Made by a program: the position numbers and the translations under genes. This document shows positions 1 to 8,342 of a DNA stretch of 64,000 nt, one piece after another. Position 1 is the first letter of the stretch. Each line of letters opens with the position of its first letter. The stretch is from Nitrospirota bacterium. Its GTDB lineage: Bacteria > Nitrospirota > Leptospirillia > Leptospirillales > Leptospirillaceae. The stretch lies in the NCBI GenBank assembly GCA_027314645.1, contig DAHVAL010000002.1:62001-126000 (forward strand). The letters run 5' to 3'. A model generated the notes under the pieces. It was not told where the DNA came from. It saw only the letters and a program-made list of their open reading frames with translations, and searched no databases.

Positions 1-1016
1 TTCAGCATCTGCATCAACGCCCCTTCAATCCCTTGGGTATTGAAGACAAAGATTCCAAGTGTCACCACCCCCATATGGCTTACCGAGGAATAGGCGATCA
101 GCTTTTTCATGTCTTCCTGGGCAAGAGCCATAAAGGCCCCCCAGATGATTGCGATGATCGAAAGAGCCAGCATAAACGGGGTAAAAAAGTGGGAGGCACC
201 GGGAAACATCGGAAGGGAAAAGCGCAAGAACCCGTAGGCTCCCATTTTAAGCATGATGGAAGCGAGGATGACCGAACCAGCCGTCGGCGCTTCGACGTGG
301 GCGTCCGGCAGCCATGTATGGAATGGGAACATCGGAATTTTCACCGCAAAAGCGGCAAACATCGCCAGAAAACCCAAAATCTGGAATGTCATCCCGTAGT
401 GCTGTCCCGTCAGCCGACCAATGTCGAAGGTATGTCCGCCCGCGAAGTAAAGGGCGATGATGGTGACAAGGAGAAGAAGCGAACCCGCGAGGGTGTAGAG
501 AAAGAACTTGATGGCCGCATAGATCCTATTTGGGCCGCCCCACACCCCGATGATCAAGTACATCGGGATGAGCATGGCCTCCCAGAACACATAGAAAAGG
601 ACAAAGTCGGTTGCGCAAAAAACTCCGATCATCGCCCCCTCGAGTACCAGGAGATTGACCATGAAAAGAGGAACCTGCTTCGAGATCCCGGACCAAGAAG
701 TCAAAACGGTCATCGGCAGGAGAAGGGTGGTCAACAGAATGAGAACGAGGCTGATCCCATCGATTCCCAGGGAATAGTGGATATTCGCAAACGGAATCCA
801 GAGATGATTTTCGACAAATTGCATCTGGTAAAGATGGGGATCTTGCCCGACAAGGAGAGAGAGCGAAACCACAAACTCAACGAGGGTGACTCCTAATGCC
901 ACCCATTTGACGATACCCTCCGAGTCATGCCTCCGATAAAAAGGGAGAAGAAGAAGGGAGGACACCACCGGGAAGAAGATAAGAAAGGTCAGGATCGGTA
1001 TCGATAAAAAAGTCAT
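1..1016 (-). CDS. nuoM: NADH-quinone oxidoreductase subunit M (NuoM), 3' end cut by window edge
   Basis: Proton-pumping, antiporter-like membrane subunit of respiratory complex I. The minus strand is open from an ATG at 1016 to the window edge, giving the first 338 residues of a protein normally about 500 long. The translation is almost all hydrophobic helices. It carries the family's conserved stretches: a glutamate in the FWEAMLIPMY segment and the KIPMFPFHTWLPDAHVEAPT segment that holds the discontinuous transmembrane helix and its lysine. It is the last gene of the nuo operon inside the window, 107 bases after nuoL. nuoN would be expected just outside to the left. Confidence 0.95.
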   Translation of the reverse strand, partial: MTFLSIPILTFLIFFPVVSSLLLLPFYRRHDSEGIVKWVALGVTLVEFVVSLSLLVGQDPHLYQMQFVENHLWIPFANIHYSLGIDGISLVLILLTTLLLPMTVLTSWSGISKQVPLFMVNLLVLEGAMIGVFCATDFVLFYVFWEAMLIPMYLIIGVWGGPNRIYAAIKFFLYTLAGSLLLLVTIIALYFAGGHTFDIGRLTGQHYGMTFQILGFLAMFAAFAVKIPMFPFHTWLPDAHVEAPTAGSVILASIMLKMGAYGFLRFSLPMFPGASHFFTPFMLALSIIAIIWGAFMALAQEDMKKLIAYSSVSHMGVVTLGIFVFNTQGIEGALMQML

Positions 1017-1123
1017 TCTTATTTACCCTCGCAAGATATGATTAATCGTCTCCGAGCGGCTGGGAGCCATGAAGGGAGACGAAGGTTGCAAGTAAACCCA
1101 TTTCCGGCATTCTCCGCCGTTAA

Positions 1124-3064
1124 TCACATTCTGTTAAACACAAGGTAGAAGGCGACCAGGCCGAACACTCCAATGGCCATGACCATGGCGTAATTTTGCA
1201 GTTGGCCCGTTTGATACCGGCGGAGCCCCAATCCAGAATTTCTGAAAAAGGCGGCCACCCCGTTCACGGTTTCATCGATCACGCCCTTGTCCAGTTCCTG
1301 CCAGAATAAGCGTCCAATGAGGAATGACGAGCGAACGAACACCAAATCGTAAAGCTCATCAAAGTACCATTTATAAAGCGACAGCTTATAGAAGAATGAT
1401 AACCCCTTGGCGAGGGAGCCTGGAATAGAGGATTCCCTTCCATAAAACGCCCATGCCACAAAAATTCCCAGAACCCCCACTCCGACGGAAAGCCCCTTCA
1501 GGGCACTATCCGACATGCCTCCGGCCACGGGATCTTGGTGCGGGATCGGGAGTTCCTGGGCCAGATACTCCAAGACTCCGTAATGTTCCCCTGCCCATCC
1601 GGCAACCACCGCCGCAATCGATAAGAGCACCAGCGGGACAGTCATCGTCCATGGGCTTTCATGGGGATGAATTCCATGGCCCCCATGGCCCGCTTGATCC
1701 GAATGGAAACGCTCCTTTCCGCCAAACACCAGGAACATCAGACGGAAGCTATAAAACGCCGTAAGGACCGCCGTTAATACCCCGATCATCCAGAGGATTT
1801 GGCCCAGGGGGCCTTGCTGATAGGCCGTAACAAGGATAAGATCCTTGCTATAGTAGCCTGCAAAGGGAGGAATCCCAGAAAGGGCCAAGGACCCGATAAG
1901 CATTGTGACGAATGTCAGGCCGATATATTTGCGCAACCCCCCCATCCTGAAGACATCCTGTTCACCGGAGAGGGAGTGGATGACCGACCCCGCCCCAAGG
2001 AACAGCAACGCCTTGAAAGCCCCATGGGTCAGAAGGTGAAAGATCCCTGCGCCATATCCGCCCAAACCGCAGACCATGACCATGTAGCCAAGCTGACTCA
2101 TCGTGGAGTACGCGATAATCTTCTTGATATCCGGCTGGGTCAAGGCGATGGTCGCGGCCACAATCGCTGTGATGCCCCCCGTCCAGGCGACGACATGAGC
2201 CGCAAAGGGGGCCGCATTATAGAGCGGATTCATCCTTGCGATCATGAAGATCCCCGCCGTCACCATCGTTGCCGCATGGATGAGAGCGGAAATAGGCGTG
2301 GGGCCTTCCATCGCGTCTGGAAGCCAGGGGTGGAGCGGAATCTGGGCGGATTTTCCCACGGCACCAAGGAACAGGAGAAGCGCGATGAGGTCCAGGACAG
2401 GGATGTTCATGGAGCCATGAAACGCCGAGGCGATGTTGACCGTTTGATGGAGATGGGAGGATATCGCAGGAAAGATCTCCGCAAAACTCACCGACCCAAA
2501 GGTGGAATAGGTCAAGAAAATTCCGAGAAGGAACCCGAAATCTCCCACCCGGTTCATGATGAAGGCCTTGTTCGCCGCCAGCCATGAAGGCCGGCGTTCA
2601 TACCAGTGAACGATCAGCAGGTAGGAACAGAGGCCCACCGCTTCCCAAAAGATGAACATTTCAACGAGGTTGTTCGAAAGGACAAGCATGATCATGGAGA
2701 AGGAAAAGAGGGAGATATAGGAAAAAAACCGATCGTATCCCGAGTCCCCGTGCATGTACCCGATGGTGTACAGGTGAACGAGCATCGCCACTGTCGTCAC
2801 CATGAAAAGCATGATTGCGGCCAAATGGTCGTATTGAAGAGATATCCCGATATCAAGATGCCCGGAGCGAATCCAGTCGTAGACAAAGGTGACGTTGGGA
2901 GGATTCGTGAAGCTTTTGAAAAATTCGGACGTTGCAATCACCCAGGACCCGATCATAAGAGGAACTGCGATGAAATGTCCTTTTCCCTTGAAGAAGGGCC
3001 AAAATATTCCGACGACCAAAAATCCGATCAGCGGAAGAAGGGGGATGAAAATAATCGGCGTCAT
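1124..3064 (-). CDS. nuoL: NADH-quinone oxidoreductase subunit L (NuoL)
   Basis: Largest membrane-arm pump of complex I. The 646-residue product is of usual length and polytopic. Early helices contain the FWEAVGLCSYLL segment. The KSAQIPLHPWLPDAMEGPTP core supplies the conserved lysine and broken helix, followed by HAATMVTAG. A C-terminal long helix and final transmembrane segment follow a His/Gly-rich loop (HGGHGIHPHE). I chose the ATG at 3064; a TTG one codon upstream is also possible. It lies 22 bases downstream of nuoK on the same strand, in standard nuo order. Confidence 0.97.
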   Translation of the reverse strand: MTPIIFIPLLPLIGFLVVGIFWPFFKGKGHFIAVPLMIGSWVIATSEFFKSFTNPPNVTFVYDWIRSGHLDIGISLQYDHLAAIMLFMVTTVAMLVHLYTIGYMHGDSGYDRFFSYISLFSFSMIMLVLSNNLVEMFIFWEAVGLCSYLLIVHWYERRPSWLAANKAFIMNRVGDFGFLLGIFLTYSTFGSVSFAEIFPAISSHLHQTVNIASAFHGSMNIPVLDLIALLLFLGAVGKSAQIPLHPWLPDAMEGPTPISALIHAATMVTAGIFMIARMNPLYNAAPFAAHVVAWTGGITAIVAATIALTQPDIKKIIAYSTMSQLGYMVMVCGLGGYGAGIFHLLTHGAFKALLFLGAGSVIHSLSGEQDVFRMGGLRKYIGLTFVTMLIGSLALSGIPPFAGYYSKDLILVTAYQQGPLGQILWMIGVLTAVLTAFYSFRLMFLVFGGKERFHSDQAGHGGHGIHPHESPWTMTVPLVLLSIAAVVAGWAGEHYGVLEYLAQELPIPHQDPVAGGMSDSALKGLSVGVGVLGIFVAWAFYGRESSIPGSLAKGLSFFYKLSLYKWYFDELYDLVFVRSSFLIGRLFWQELDKGVIDETVNGVAAFFRNSGLGLRRYQTGQLQNYAMVMAIGVFGLVAFYLVFNRM

Positions 3065-3086
3065 CAAGTAAAACTCCCTCGACAGA

Positions 3087-3389
3087 TCAAAGCTTCAGCA
3101 AGTTGTAGTCATCCATGTTGACCGACTCTTTTAATCGGAATAGGGAAATAATGATTCCCAACCCGATTGCGACCTCGGCCGCTGCCACGGTAATCACGAA
3201 GAAGACGAATATCTGCCCGTCTATCAAGTGCAGATAGTCGCTGAAAGCAACAAAGTTGACATTGACGGCGTTCAGCATGATTTCGATGCAAAGCAGAACC
3301 ACGACAATATTTCTTCTAATCAGGACCCCCACCAGTCCTGTGATGAACAGGAAGGCGCTCAAGGCCACATACCAAGACAACGGAACCAT
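3087..3389 (-). CDS. nuoK: NADH-quinone oxidoreductase subunit K (NuoK)
   Basis: Small three-helix subunit of the complex I membrane arm, homologous to MnhC of Na+/H+ antiporters. The product is 100 residues, the family's usual size. The segment [16 protein letters not shown] in the second helix carries the conserved membrane glutamate used in proton transfer, and a second acidic residue sits in the third helix ([10 protein letters not shown]). It lies between nuoJ and nuoL with short spacers. Confidence 0.96.
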   Translation of the reverse strand: MVPLSWYVALSAFLFITGLVGVLIRRNIVVVLLCIEIMLNAVNVNFVAFSDYLHLIDGQIFVFFVITVAAAEVAIGLGIIISLFRLKESVNMDDYNLLKL

Positions 3390-3422
3390 CGACTCTCCCC
3401 GATAGACGTAACTGCCGAACGA

Positions 3423-3938
3423 TTATCCCTGTCGAACTCCACTTCTTCCGCGTGCCATCACAATTGCCCCGACCAGGGCAATCAACAGAACCACCGATGC
3501 GACCTCAAACGGGAAAAGATATTGGGTGTAAAGAACCATTCCGATGGTTTCAGTGTTTCCAAGGGTCGGGACGGTCGGATGGGGAATGGCCGGCAATTTT
3601 GGATAAAAATGACTCGTGAGCACAAGATATCCAAGTTCCCCAACCGCCAGCAGGGAAAGAATGATCGCCCACGGCGTTTGCCGCTGGAGCATGGTTCCTC
3701 GGCTGTGGACGTTCAGAAGCATGACGACGAACAGATACAACACCAGAATCGCCCCTGCATACACCAGAAGCTGCACACCGGCGAGGAATGGAGCATCCAG
3801 AATGATAAAAAGCCCCGCCACATGGACGAACATCCCGAGCAACGCCATTGCCGAATAAATGGCGACTCTGGAAATGACGACTAAAAGCGCACAGACAAGG
3901 GCCATTCCCCCAAAATAAATAAATGGCAACTGTTGCAT
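3423..3938 (-). CDS. nuoJ: NADH-quinone oxidoreductase subunit J (NuoJ)
   Basis: Complex I membrane subunit lying between the quinone-binding region and the first pump. It has 171 residues and five predicted helices. The third helix segment GVQLLVYAGAILVLYLFVVM is the family hallmark, with its pi-bulge region. The ATG at 3938 is preferred over the TTG directly before it. The start is 7 bases after the nuoI stop, so translation is probably coupled. Its length is typical of the family. Confidence 0.96.
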   Translation of the reverse strand: MQQLPFIYFGGMALVCALLVVISRVAIYSAMALLGMFVHVAGLFIILDAPFLAGVQLLVYAGAILVLYLFVVMLLNVHSRGTMLQRQTPWAIILSLLAVGELGYLVLTSHFYPKLPAIPHPTVPTLGNTETIGMVLYTQYLFPFEVASVVLLIALVGAIVMARGRSGVRQG

Positions 3939-3945
3939 CAAGCGT

Positions 3946-4494
3946 TTATCCTCCCATCGTAATGGGGGGAAAGTGGTACCGTCCTTCTTCTTTCCCCGAA
4001 TCTTCCGCGTCCCACATATTCTTCACCTTGAGATAGGCGTCCGACTCATCCCCCGCCCGGTCTCCCAAGGCCAGCATCTGTTCCTTGGAGTAAATCAGCC
4101 CGTTTCGGGTAAAGGACGAATGGGCGAATTCCTTGGTCATCGACAATGCATTCACCGGACACGCCACCACGCAAAATCCGCAAAATATGCACCGCGTAAA
4201 ATCCAACGTGTATTCCTTTGCGTAGCGACGATCAGGAACCTCAGGGTGAATGTCGCTGACCACCCGAATCGCCTTGGCCGGGCAAATGGCCTCGCAAAGG
4301 TCGCAGCCGACGCACCGCTCCACGCCATTTTCATATCTCCGGTGAGCGATGAATCCCCGGTAGCCATCGGCTAACGTCAGCTTTTCCTTCGGGTATTGAA
4401 CGGTGATCTTTTTCATGAACATATGACGAAAGGTCAGTTTCAGACCTTGTCCTAATTCACTAAACAATATTGTCTGTAAAAATTTCTTCAGCAT
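3946..4494 (-). CDS. nuoI: NADH-quinone oxidoreductase subunit I (NuoI), 2x[4Fe-4S]
   Basis: Peripheral-arm iron-sulphur subunit carrying clusters N6a and N6b, which pass electrons toward NuoB. The 182-residue protein has two complete ferredoxin motifs, CVGCDLCEAICP and CIFCGFCVVACP, each CxxCxxCxxxCP, separated by about 40 residues as in all NuoI. An amphipathic N-terminal helix (LKKFLQTILF) anchors it to the membrane arm. A strong AGGAG ribosome site precedes the ATG at 4494. nuoH lies 58 bases upstream. Confidence 0.97.
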   Translation of the reverse strand: MLKKFLQTILFSELGQGLKLTFRHMFMKKITVQYPKEKLTLADGYRGFIAHRRYENGVERCVGCDLCEAICPAKAIRVVSDIHPEVPDRRYAKEYTLDFTRCIFCGFCVVACPVNALSMTKEFAHSSFTRNGLIYSKEQMLALGDRAGDESDAYLKVKNMWDAEDSGKEEGRYHFPPITMGG

Positions 4495-4552
4495 ATCCGA
4501 CTCCTGCGTTCATGATCATCTTTGAACATTTCTTCCAATGTCAGGCATTTCC

Positions 4553-5566
4553 TTACCGTTGGAGAGCCCAGGCAACGATTCCGGTCACAATGATATTTGC
4601 AAAAGAGATCGGCAGCATGATCTTCCAACCAAAGCGCATGAGCTGATCATAGCGCAGTCGCGGTAAGGTTGCACGGATCCAGAAAAAGAAGAACAGGAAG
4701 AAGTACACCTTCAGGAGAAACCAAAGGACAGGGGGAATGAATCCGAGAGCCGGGAGGGGAGGATCCCAACCGCCAAGGAAAAGAATTGTGGCGATGGACG
4801 AAACAATGATCATGTTCGCATATTCGGCCAGATAATACAGGGAGAAACGCATTCCCGAATATTCCGTAAAGAATCCCGCCACAAGCTCGGATTCGGCTTC
4901 CGGAAGGTCGAATGGCGTTCTATTGGTCTCGGCGATTCCAGAAATGAGATAGATGACGAAGGCGACAATCTGGGGGAAAATGTACCAATGCCAAAATCCT
5001 CCTGATTGAGCGTCCTCGATCTTGACCAGAGACATCGATCCTGAAAGGATCAACACTCCGATGACCGACATTCCTGCGGTCAACTCATAGCTGATGACCT
5101 GCGCGGCTGACCTGAGCGCTCCCAGAATGGAATATTTGCTGTTGGATGCCCATCCTCCCAGGAGAATTCCGTAAGCGCCAATCGAGGAAAGAGCCAAAAT
5201 CAAAAGGATGCCGACATTAATGTCGGCAATATAGGGGTGCAGGGTGATTCCCTGAAACCCGAAGGAATCGCGGCCGAAAGGAATCACCGAAAAGGCAAGA
5301 ACGGCCGGAACGAGAGAGATGACGGGGGCGATCCTGAAAATTGCCTTATTGGCCTCGCTCGGGATGATGTCTTCCTTGGACAGAAGCTTGATTCCGTCCG
5401 CAAGCGGCTGGAGAAGCCCCCAGGGACCCACAACCATCGGGCCCAAGCGGTCCTGCATGAACCCGAGCACTTTCCGCTCCATGTAAGTCAGGTAGGCGAT
5501 CATTGTCAAAACCACAAAGAGAACACCCAGCATCACAATCAAGGCGCCGATCAGGTCGTTTACCAA
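4553..5566 (-). CDS. nuoH: NADH-quinone oxidoreductase subunit H (NuoH)
   Basis: Membrane subunit that forms the quinone chamber with NuoB and NuoD. It is 337 residues long with about eight helices. Conserved stretches are ERKVLGFMQDRLGP near residue 30, the acidic loop ETNRTPFDLPEAESELVAGF near 215-235, and RATLPRLRYDQLM near the C-terminus. The apparent start is TTG at 5566, behind a GGGTGGGG stretch. It is separated from nuoG by a 131-base structured spacer, which is annotated separately. Confidence 0.96.
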   Translation of the reverse strand: MVNDLIGALIVMLGVLFVVLTMIAYLTYMERKVLGFMQDRLGPMVVGPWGLLQPLADGIKLLSKEDIIPSEANKAIFRIAPVISLVPAVLAFSVIPFGRDSFGFQGITLHPYIADINVGILLILALSSIGAYGILLGGWASNSKYSILGALRSAAQVISYELTAGMSVIGVLILSGSMSLVKIEDAQSGGFWHWYIFPQIVAFVIYLISGIAETNRTPFDLPEAESELVAGFFTEYSGMRFSLYYLAEYANMIIVSSIATILFLGGWDPPLPALGFIPPVLWFLLKVYFFLFFFFWIRATLPRLRYDQLMRFGWKIMLPISFANIIVTGIVAWALQR

Positions 5567-5664
5567 ACCCCACCCTTTCCTGTTGACAAAGCTATTTTTA
5601 ATTCTCCCTTAACACAGGGAACCCCATCTCCGGGAAAAGGCCCCGGACATCAATCAACCGGAAG

Positions 5665-5694
5665 GGTGGGAGAATTCCCGAAGGGACTCCCACC
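5665..5694 (-). other. Intercistronic stem-loop between nuoG and nuoH
   Basis: Three bases after the nuoG stop, the minus strand can fold into a perfect 8-bp stem (GGTGGGAG with CTCCCACC). An inner CCC-TTC-GGG pairing caps it with a tight loop. No T run follows, so it does not look like a terminator. A second smaller hairpin (CCGGG with CCCGG) follows. Such a structure often marks mRNA processing or protects the upstream message from 3' decay. This role is inference. Confidence 0.6.
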
Positions 5695-5697
5695 TTG

Positions 5698-8325
5698 TTA
5701 AACAACCGGTTCCAGAGTGACCGAGAGTGTCTGACCGGACGGAACACCCGATCGATGATTCCAGACAATGTCTTTACCGAACAGGGCAAGGGTCCGCTCG
5801 TCGGCAAAATGGATCGGGAAATGAACCTCCCTGTCAGAGAGACCGGCAACCGGATCTACTGGCAAGGAGATGGTTCCATGGGCACTGCGAACGAGAACAC
5901 AATTTCCTTTTTTGACTTTCATTTTGCGTGCCCATTGGCGGGGAACACGAAGCAGCCCTGAACCTTCGATGGTCATCAAGTTGGAATCGTGGGTTGTAAA
6001 GGTTCCAGAATGATTAATGGATTTGGAGAATTGGAACATGAATTCATTTCCTGATGGCTCTTGTCCCTCCGCCTTCGGCGCCTGGCCCGGGGAAACGCCC
6101 GCTTCCCATCCACGGATCTTGGAGACAACCGTTTCCCGAAGGGCTTTATGAGGGGTGGAGGGGGTGGGAAGTGCCAAAATGATTTCGCCCGTTTTTCCCT
6201 GAAAATGGGACCCGTTTCGGGTGGATGGACGAAGATCTGGGAATATCTTGAAGATTTCCTGACTGATCGAGGAGAAGTTTTCAAACGGAAGGGACGCCCC
6301 CATCTGACGCACCAACCGTAAAAGGATCTCGGCATCGGGGAGGGATTCCCCCCAGTAAGCCATCGAAGGAGCGGTCGGTTGGACAAATCCTTCGGCGCTC
6401 ACAAGATGACCTGGGCGTTCGAACGAACTCGCCGAAGGAAGAAGAAAGTGGGCGACATCGGCGATCTCGGTCTGATGCTGATCGATCACGACCAACAACT
6501 CCAATTTTCCCAAAGTTTTCCGAAGGAATTCGGAGTCGGGGATGTATTCAAAGGGATTTTCCCCAAGGGTGATGAGGGCCCGAATCTTTCCCTCTTCGAT
6601 CCCCGCAAGAATTTCCTTGAGCCCTCCTCCGGGAGAATCGAGGGTGGTTCCCCAATGGGTTCCCCACACTTTTCGATTGTCAGGGTTCCCTGAATCGAGC
6701 AATCCGGGAAGCCATTCGTAGGAGGCTCCCATCATCAGGACGCCCATGTCATTGCCCAGTTCAGGAAGGGGGAAGATTCCACTCCCCTCTTGCTCCCAAA
6801 GGCCTCTCTCCTTCAGAAGAGCGATCAATGCCTCCGAGGCTTCATATCCGGCATCCGAATGGTGAAAGCGCCGGCCGGTGACAAAGACCACTTTTCGCGA
6901 TGAGGAAAGATCGGAGAGGAGATTCTCCACCCCTTCCACCGACGCCCCGATTTTCACAAGGAGATCTTTCGAGGCGGTGTCGAGGGATCCCCCAGCCGCA
7001 AGGACCTTTCGAAGAAGCTCAAGAAAGGCGGCTTCGGAGTTGGGGAGAAGTTTGATGACCTCTTTCGCACGTGTCGACACGCTGACATCCTGGCCGTGAA
7101 CCAGGTAAAGACGGGACCGGTTCTTCCGGACCGCTTTCTTGATCGCCAGGCCGGTGATATTGCTTTCAACGGCGGGATCCGCACCGATCACGACAATGAC
7201 CTCTGCGCCAATGATGTCCTCATTGTCCACGAGCGGCCTGAGGGTTCCGGTCGCCAGCGCCAAAGGCTTGGCGATATTCATCATCCCTCTTCTTGCCCCG
7301 GAGTCGATGTAGTTGGATCGAAGGGTCTGGCGGATAAACCGCTGAAACAGGAAGGCGTCTTCGAGGGGAGTTCGGGATGAGACGAGTCCGGCCACACGGC
7401 CTGATCCTCCCGATACAATCGACTTCAGCCGGTCGGCGATCCGGGGAAGGACTTCGCTCCAGGTGCCCGGCACAAGACGGTGTTCCTTTTTGATGAGGGG
7501 CTTGTCGAGTCGTGAATGATTCTGGACATGGTTAAACCCGAAACGCCCGACAACGCAGATGGACCCTTCATTCGGGCCAAGGCCTTCTTGGGAGGAGATT
7601 CGGACGATGGCTTCGCTCTCTGTATCCACAAGCATCCGGCAGCCCGATCCGCACGAAGAACAGGTCGTCTCGATCTTTTCCATCTGCCATGGGCGAAACT
7701 GATAGCGGACGAACTTGTCCGTGATCGCCCCTGTTGGACAGATCTCAAGACAGTCCCCACAAAATTCGCAATCCAGCTTTTTTCCAAGAGGGGGACCGAT
7801 AATCGTGTCAAATCCCCTGTTTATAAAGCCGATTGCGTGGACATCCTGAATCTCATCGCAAATTCTGACGCATTTTCCACATAAAATACACCGATTCGAG
7901 TTGAAGACCAGAACGTCGCTCTTCATGTCCTCCGGTTCATCATTGCGATGGGATTCAAACCGGGAATCGGCGGCCCCGTAAGCGAAGGACATATTCTGAA
8001 GGGGACACTCTCCTCCGCAGTCGCAGACCGGGCAATCGAGAGGATGATGGAGAAGGAGAAGCTCCAGGTTTGTCTTTCTCGCGTCATGCACCTTCGCCGA
8101 TTCGGTGAGGACTTTCATTCCGTCAGAAACAGCGGTGATACATCCCATCACCGTCCGTTTGGAATCCTCAAGCTCGACGGCACAGATCCGGCAGGCACCG
8201 GCCGGATCCATTCGCGGATTATAGCAGAAGGTCGGAATCGGAAAACCCGCTTTTTCCGCGGCATGCAGAATCGTTTTGCCGGGCTCGACTTCGACCTCTT
8301 TCCCATTGATCGTGACTTTTACCAT
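5698..8325 (-). CDS. nuoG: NADH-quinone oxidoreductase subunit G (NuoG)
   Basis: Iron-sulphur backbone of the complex I NADH module, related to molybdopterin oxidoreductases but lacking the metal cofactor. The N-terminus has a [2Fe-2S] ferredoxin domain (FCYNP..GACRIC) and the DCPVCDCGGECPLQ histidine/cysteine region. Two [4Fe-4S] motifs (CILCGKCVRIC, CEFCGDCLEICP) and a CSSCGSGC motif follow. Then come a long degenerate formate-dehydrogenase-like domain and a C-terminal cofactor-binding-like barrel. At about 875 residues it is of usual size. I chose the ATG at 8325, which has a GGTGAGG site upstream, over a GTG at 8343 that overlaps the nuoF stop. Confidence 0.95.
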   Translation of the reverse strand: MVKVTINGKEVEVEPGKTILHAAEKAGFPIPTFCYNPRMDPAGACRICAVELEDSKRTVMGCITAVSDGMKVLTESAKVHDARKTNLELLLLHHPLDCPVCDCGGECPLQNMSFAYGAADSRFESHRNDEPEDMKSDVLVFNSNRCILCGKCVRICDEIQDVHAIGFINRGFDTIIGPPLGKKLDCEFCGDCLEICPTGAITDKFVRYQFRPWQMEKIETTCSSCGSGCRMLVDTESEAIVRISSQEGLGPNEGSICVVGRFGFNHVQNHSRLDKPLIKKEHRLVPGTWSEVLPRIADRLKSIVSGGSGRVAGLVSSRTPLEDAFLFQRFIRQTLRSNYIDSGARRGMMNIAKPLALATGTLRPLVDNEDIIGAEVIVVIGADPAVESNITGLAIKKAVRKNRSRLYLVHGQDVSVSTRAKEVIKLLPNSEAAFLELLRKVLAAGGSLDTASKDLLVKIGASVEGVENLLSDLSSSRKVVFVTGRRFHHSDAGYEASEALIALLKERGLWEQEGSGIFPLPELGNDMGVLMMGASYEWLPGLLDSGNPDNRKVWGTHWGTTLDSPGGGLKEILAGIEEGKIRALITLGENPFEYIPDSEFLRKTLGKLELLVVIDQHQTEIADVAHFLLPSASSFERPGHLVSAEGFVQPTAPSMAYWGESLPDAEILLRLVRQMGASLPFENFSSISQEIFKIFPDLRPSTRNGSHFQGKTGEIILALPTPSTPHKALRETVVSKIRGWEAGVSPGQAPKAEGQEPSGNEFMFQFSKSINHSGTFTTHDSNLMTIEGSGLLRVPRQWARKMKVKKGNCVLVRSAHGTISLPVDPVAGLSDREVHFPIHFADERTLALFGKDIVWNHRSGVPSGQTLSVTLEPVV

Positions 8326-8342
8326 CGCAGAAACCTCACCCA

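Noticed and set aside
33-896. 287-codon plus-strand open frame at the left edge
   Set aside because: It is antisense to nuoM, whose minus-strand translation is clearly the real protein.
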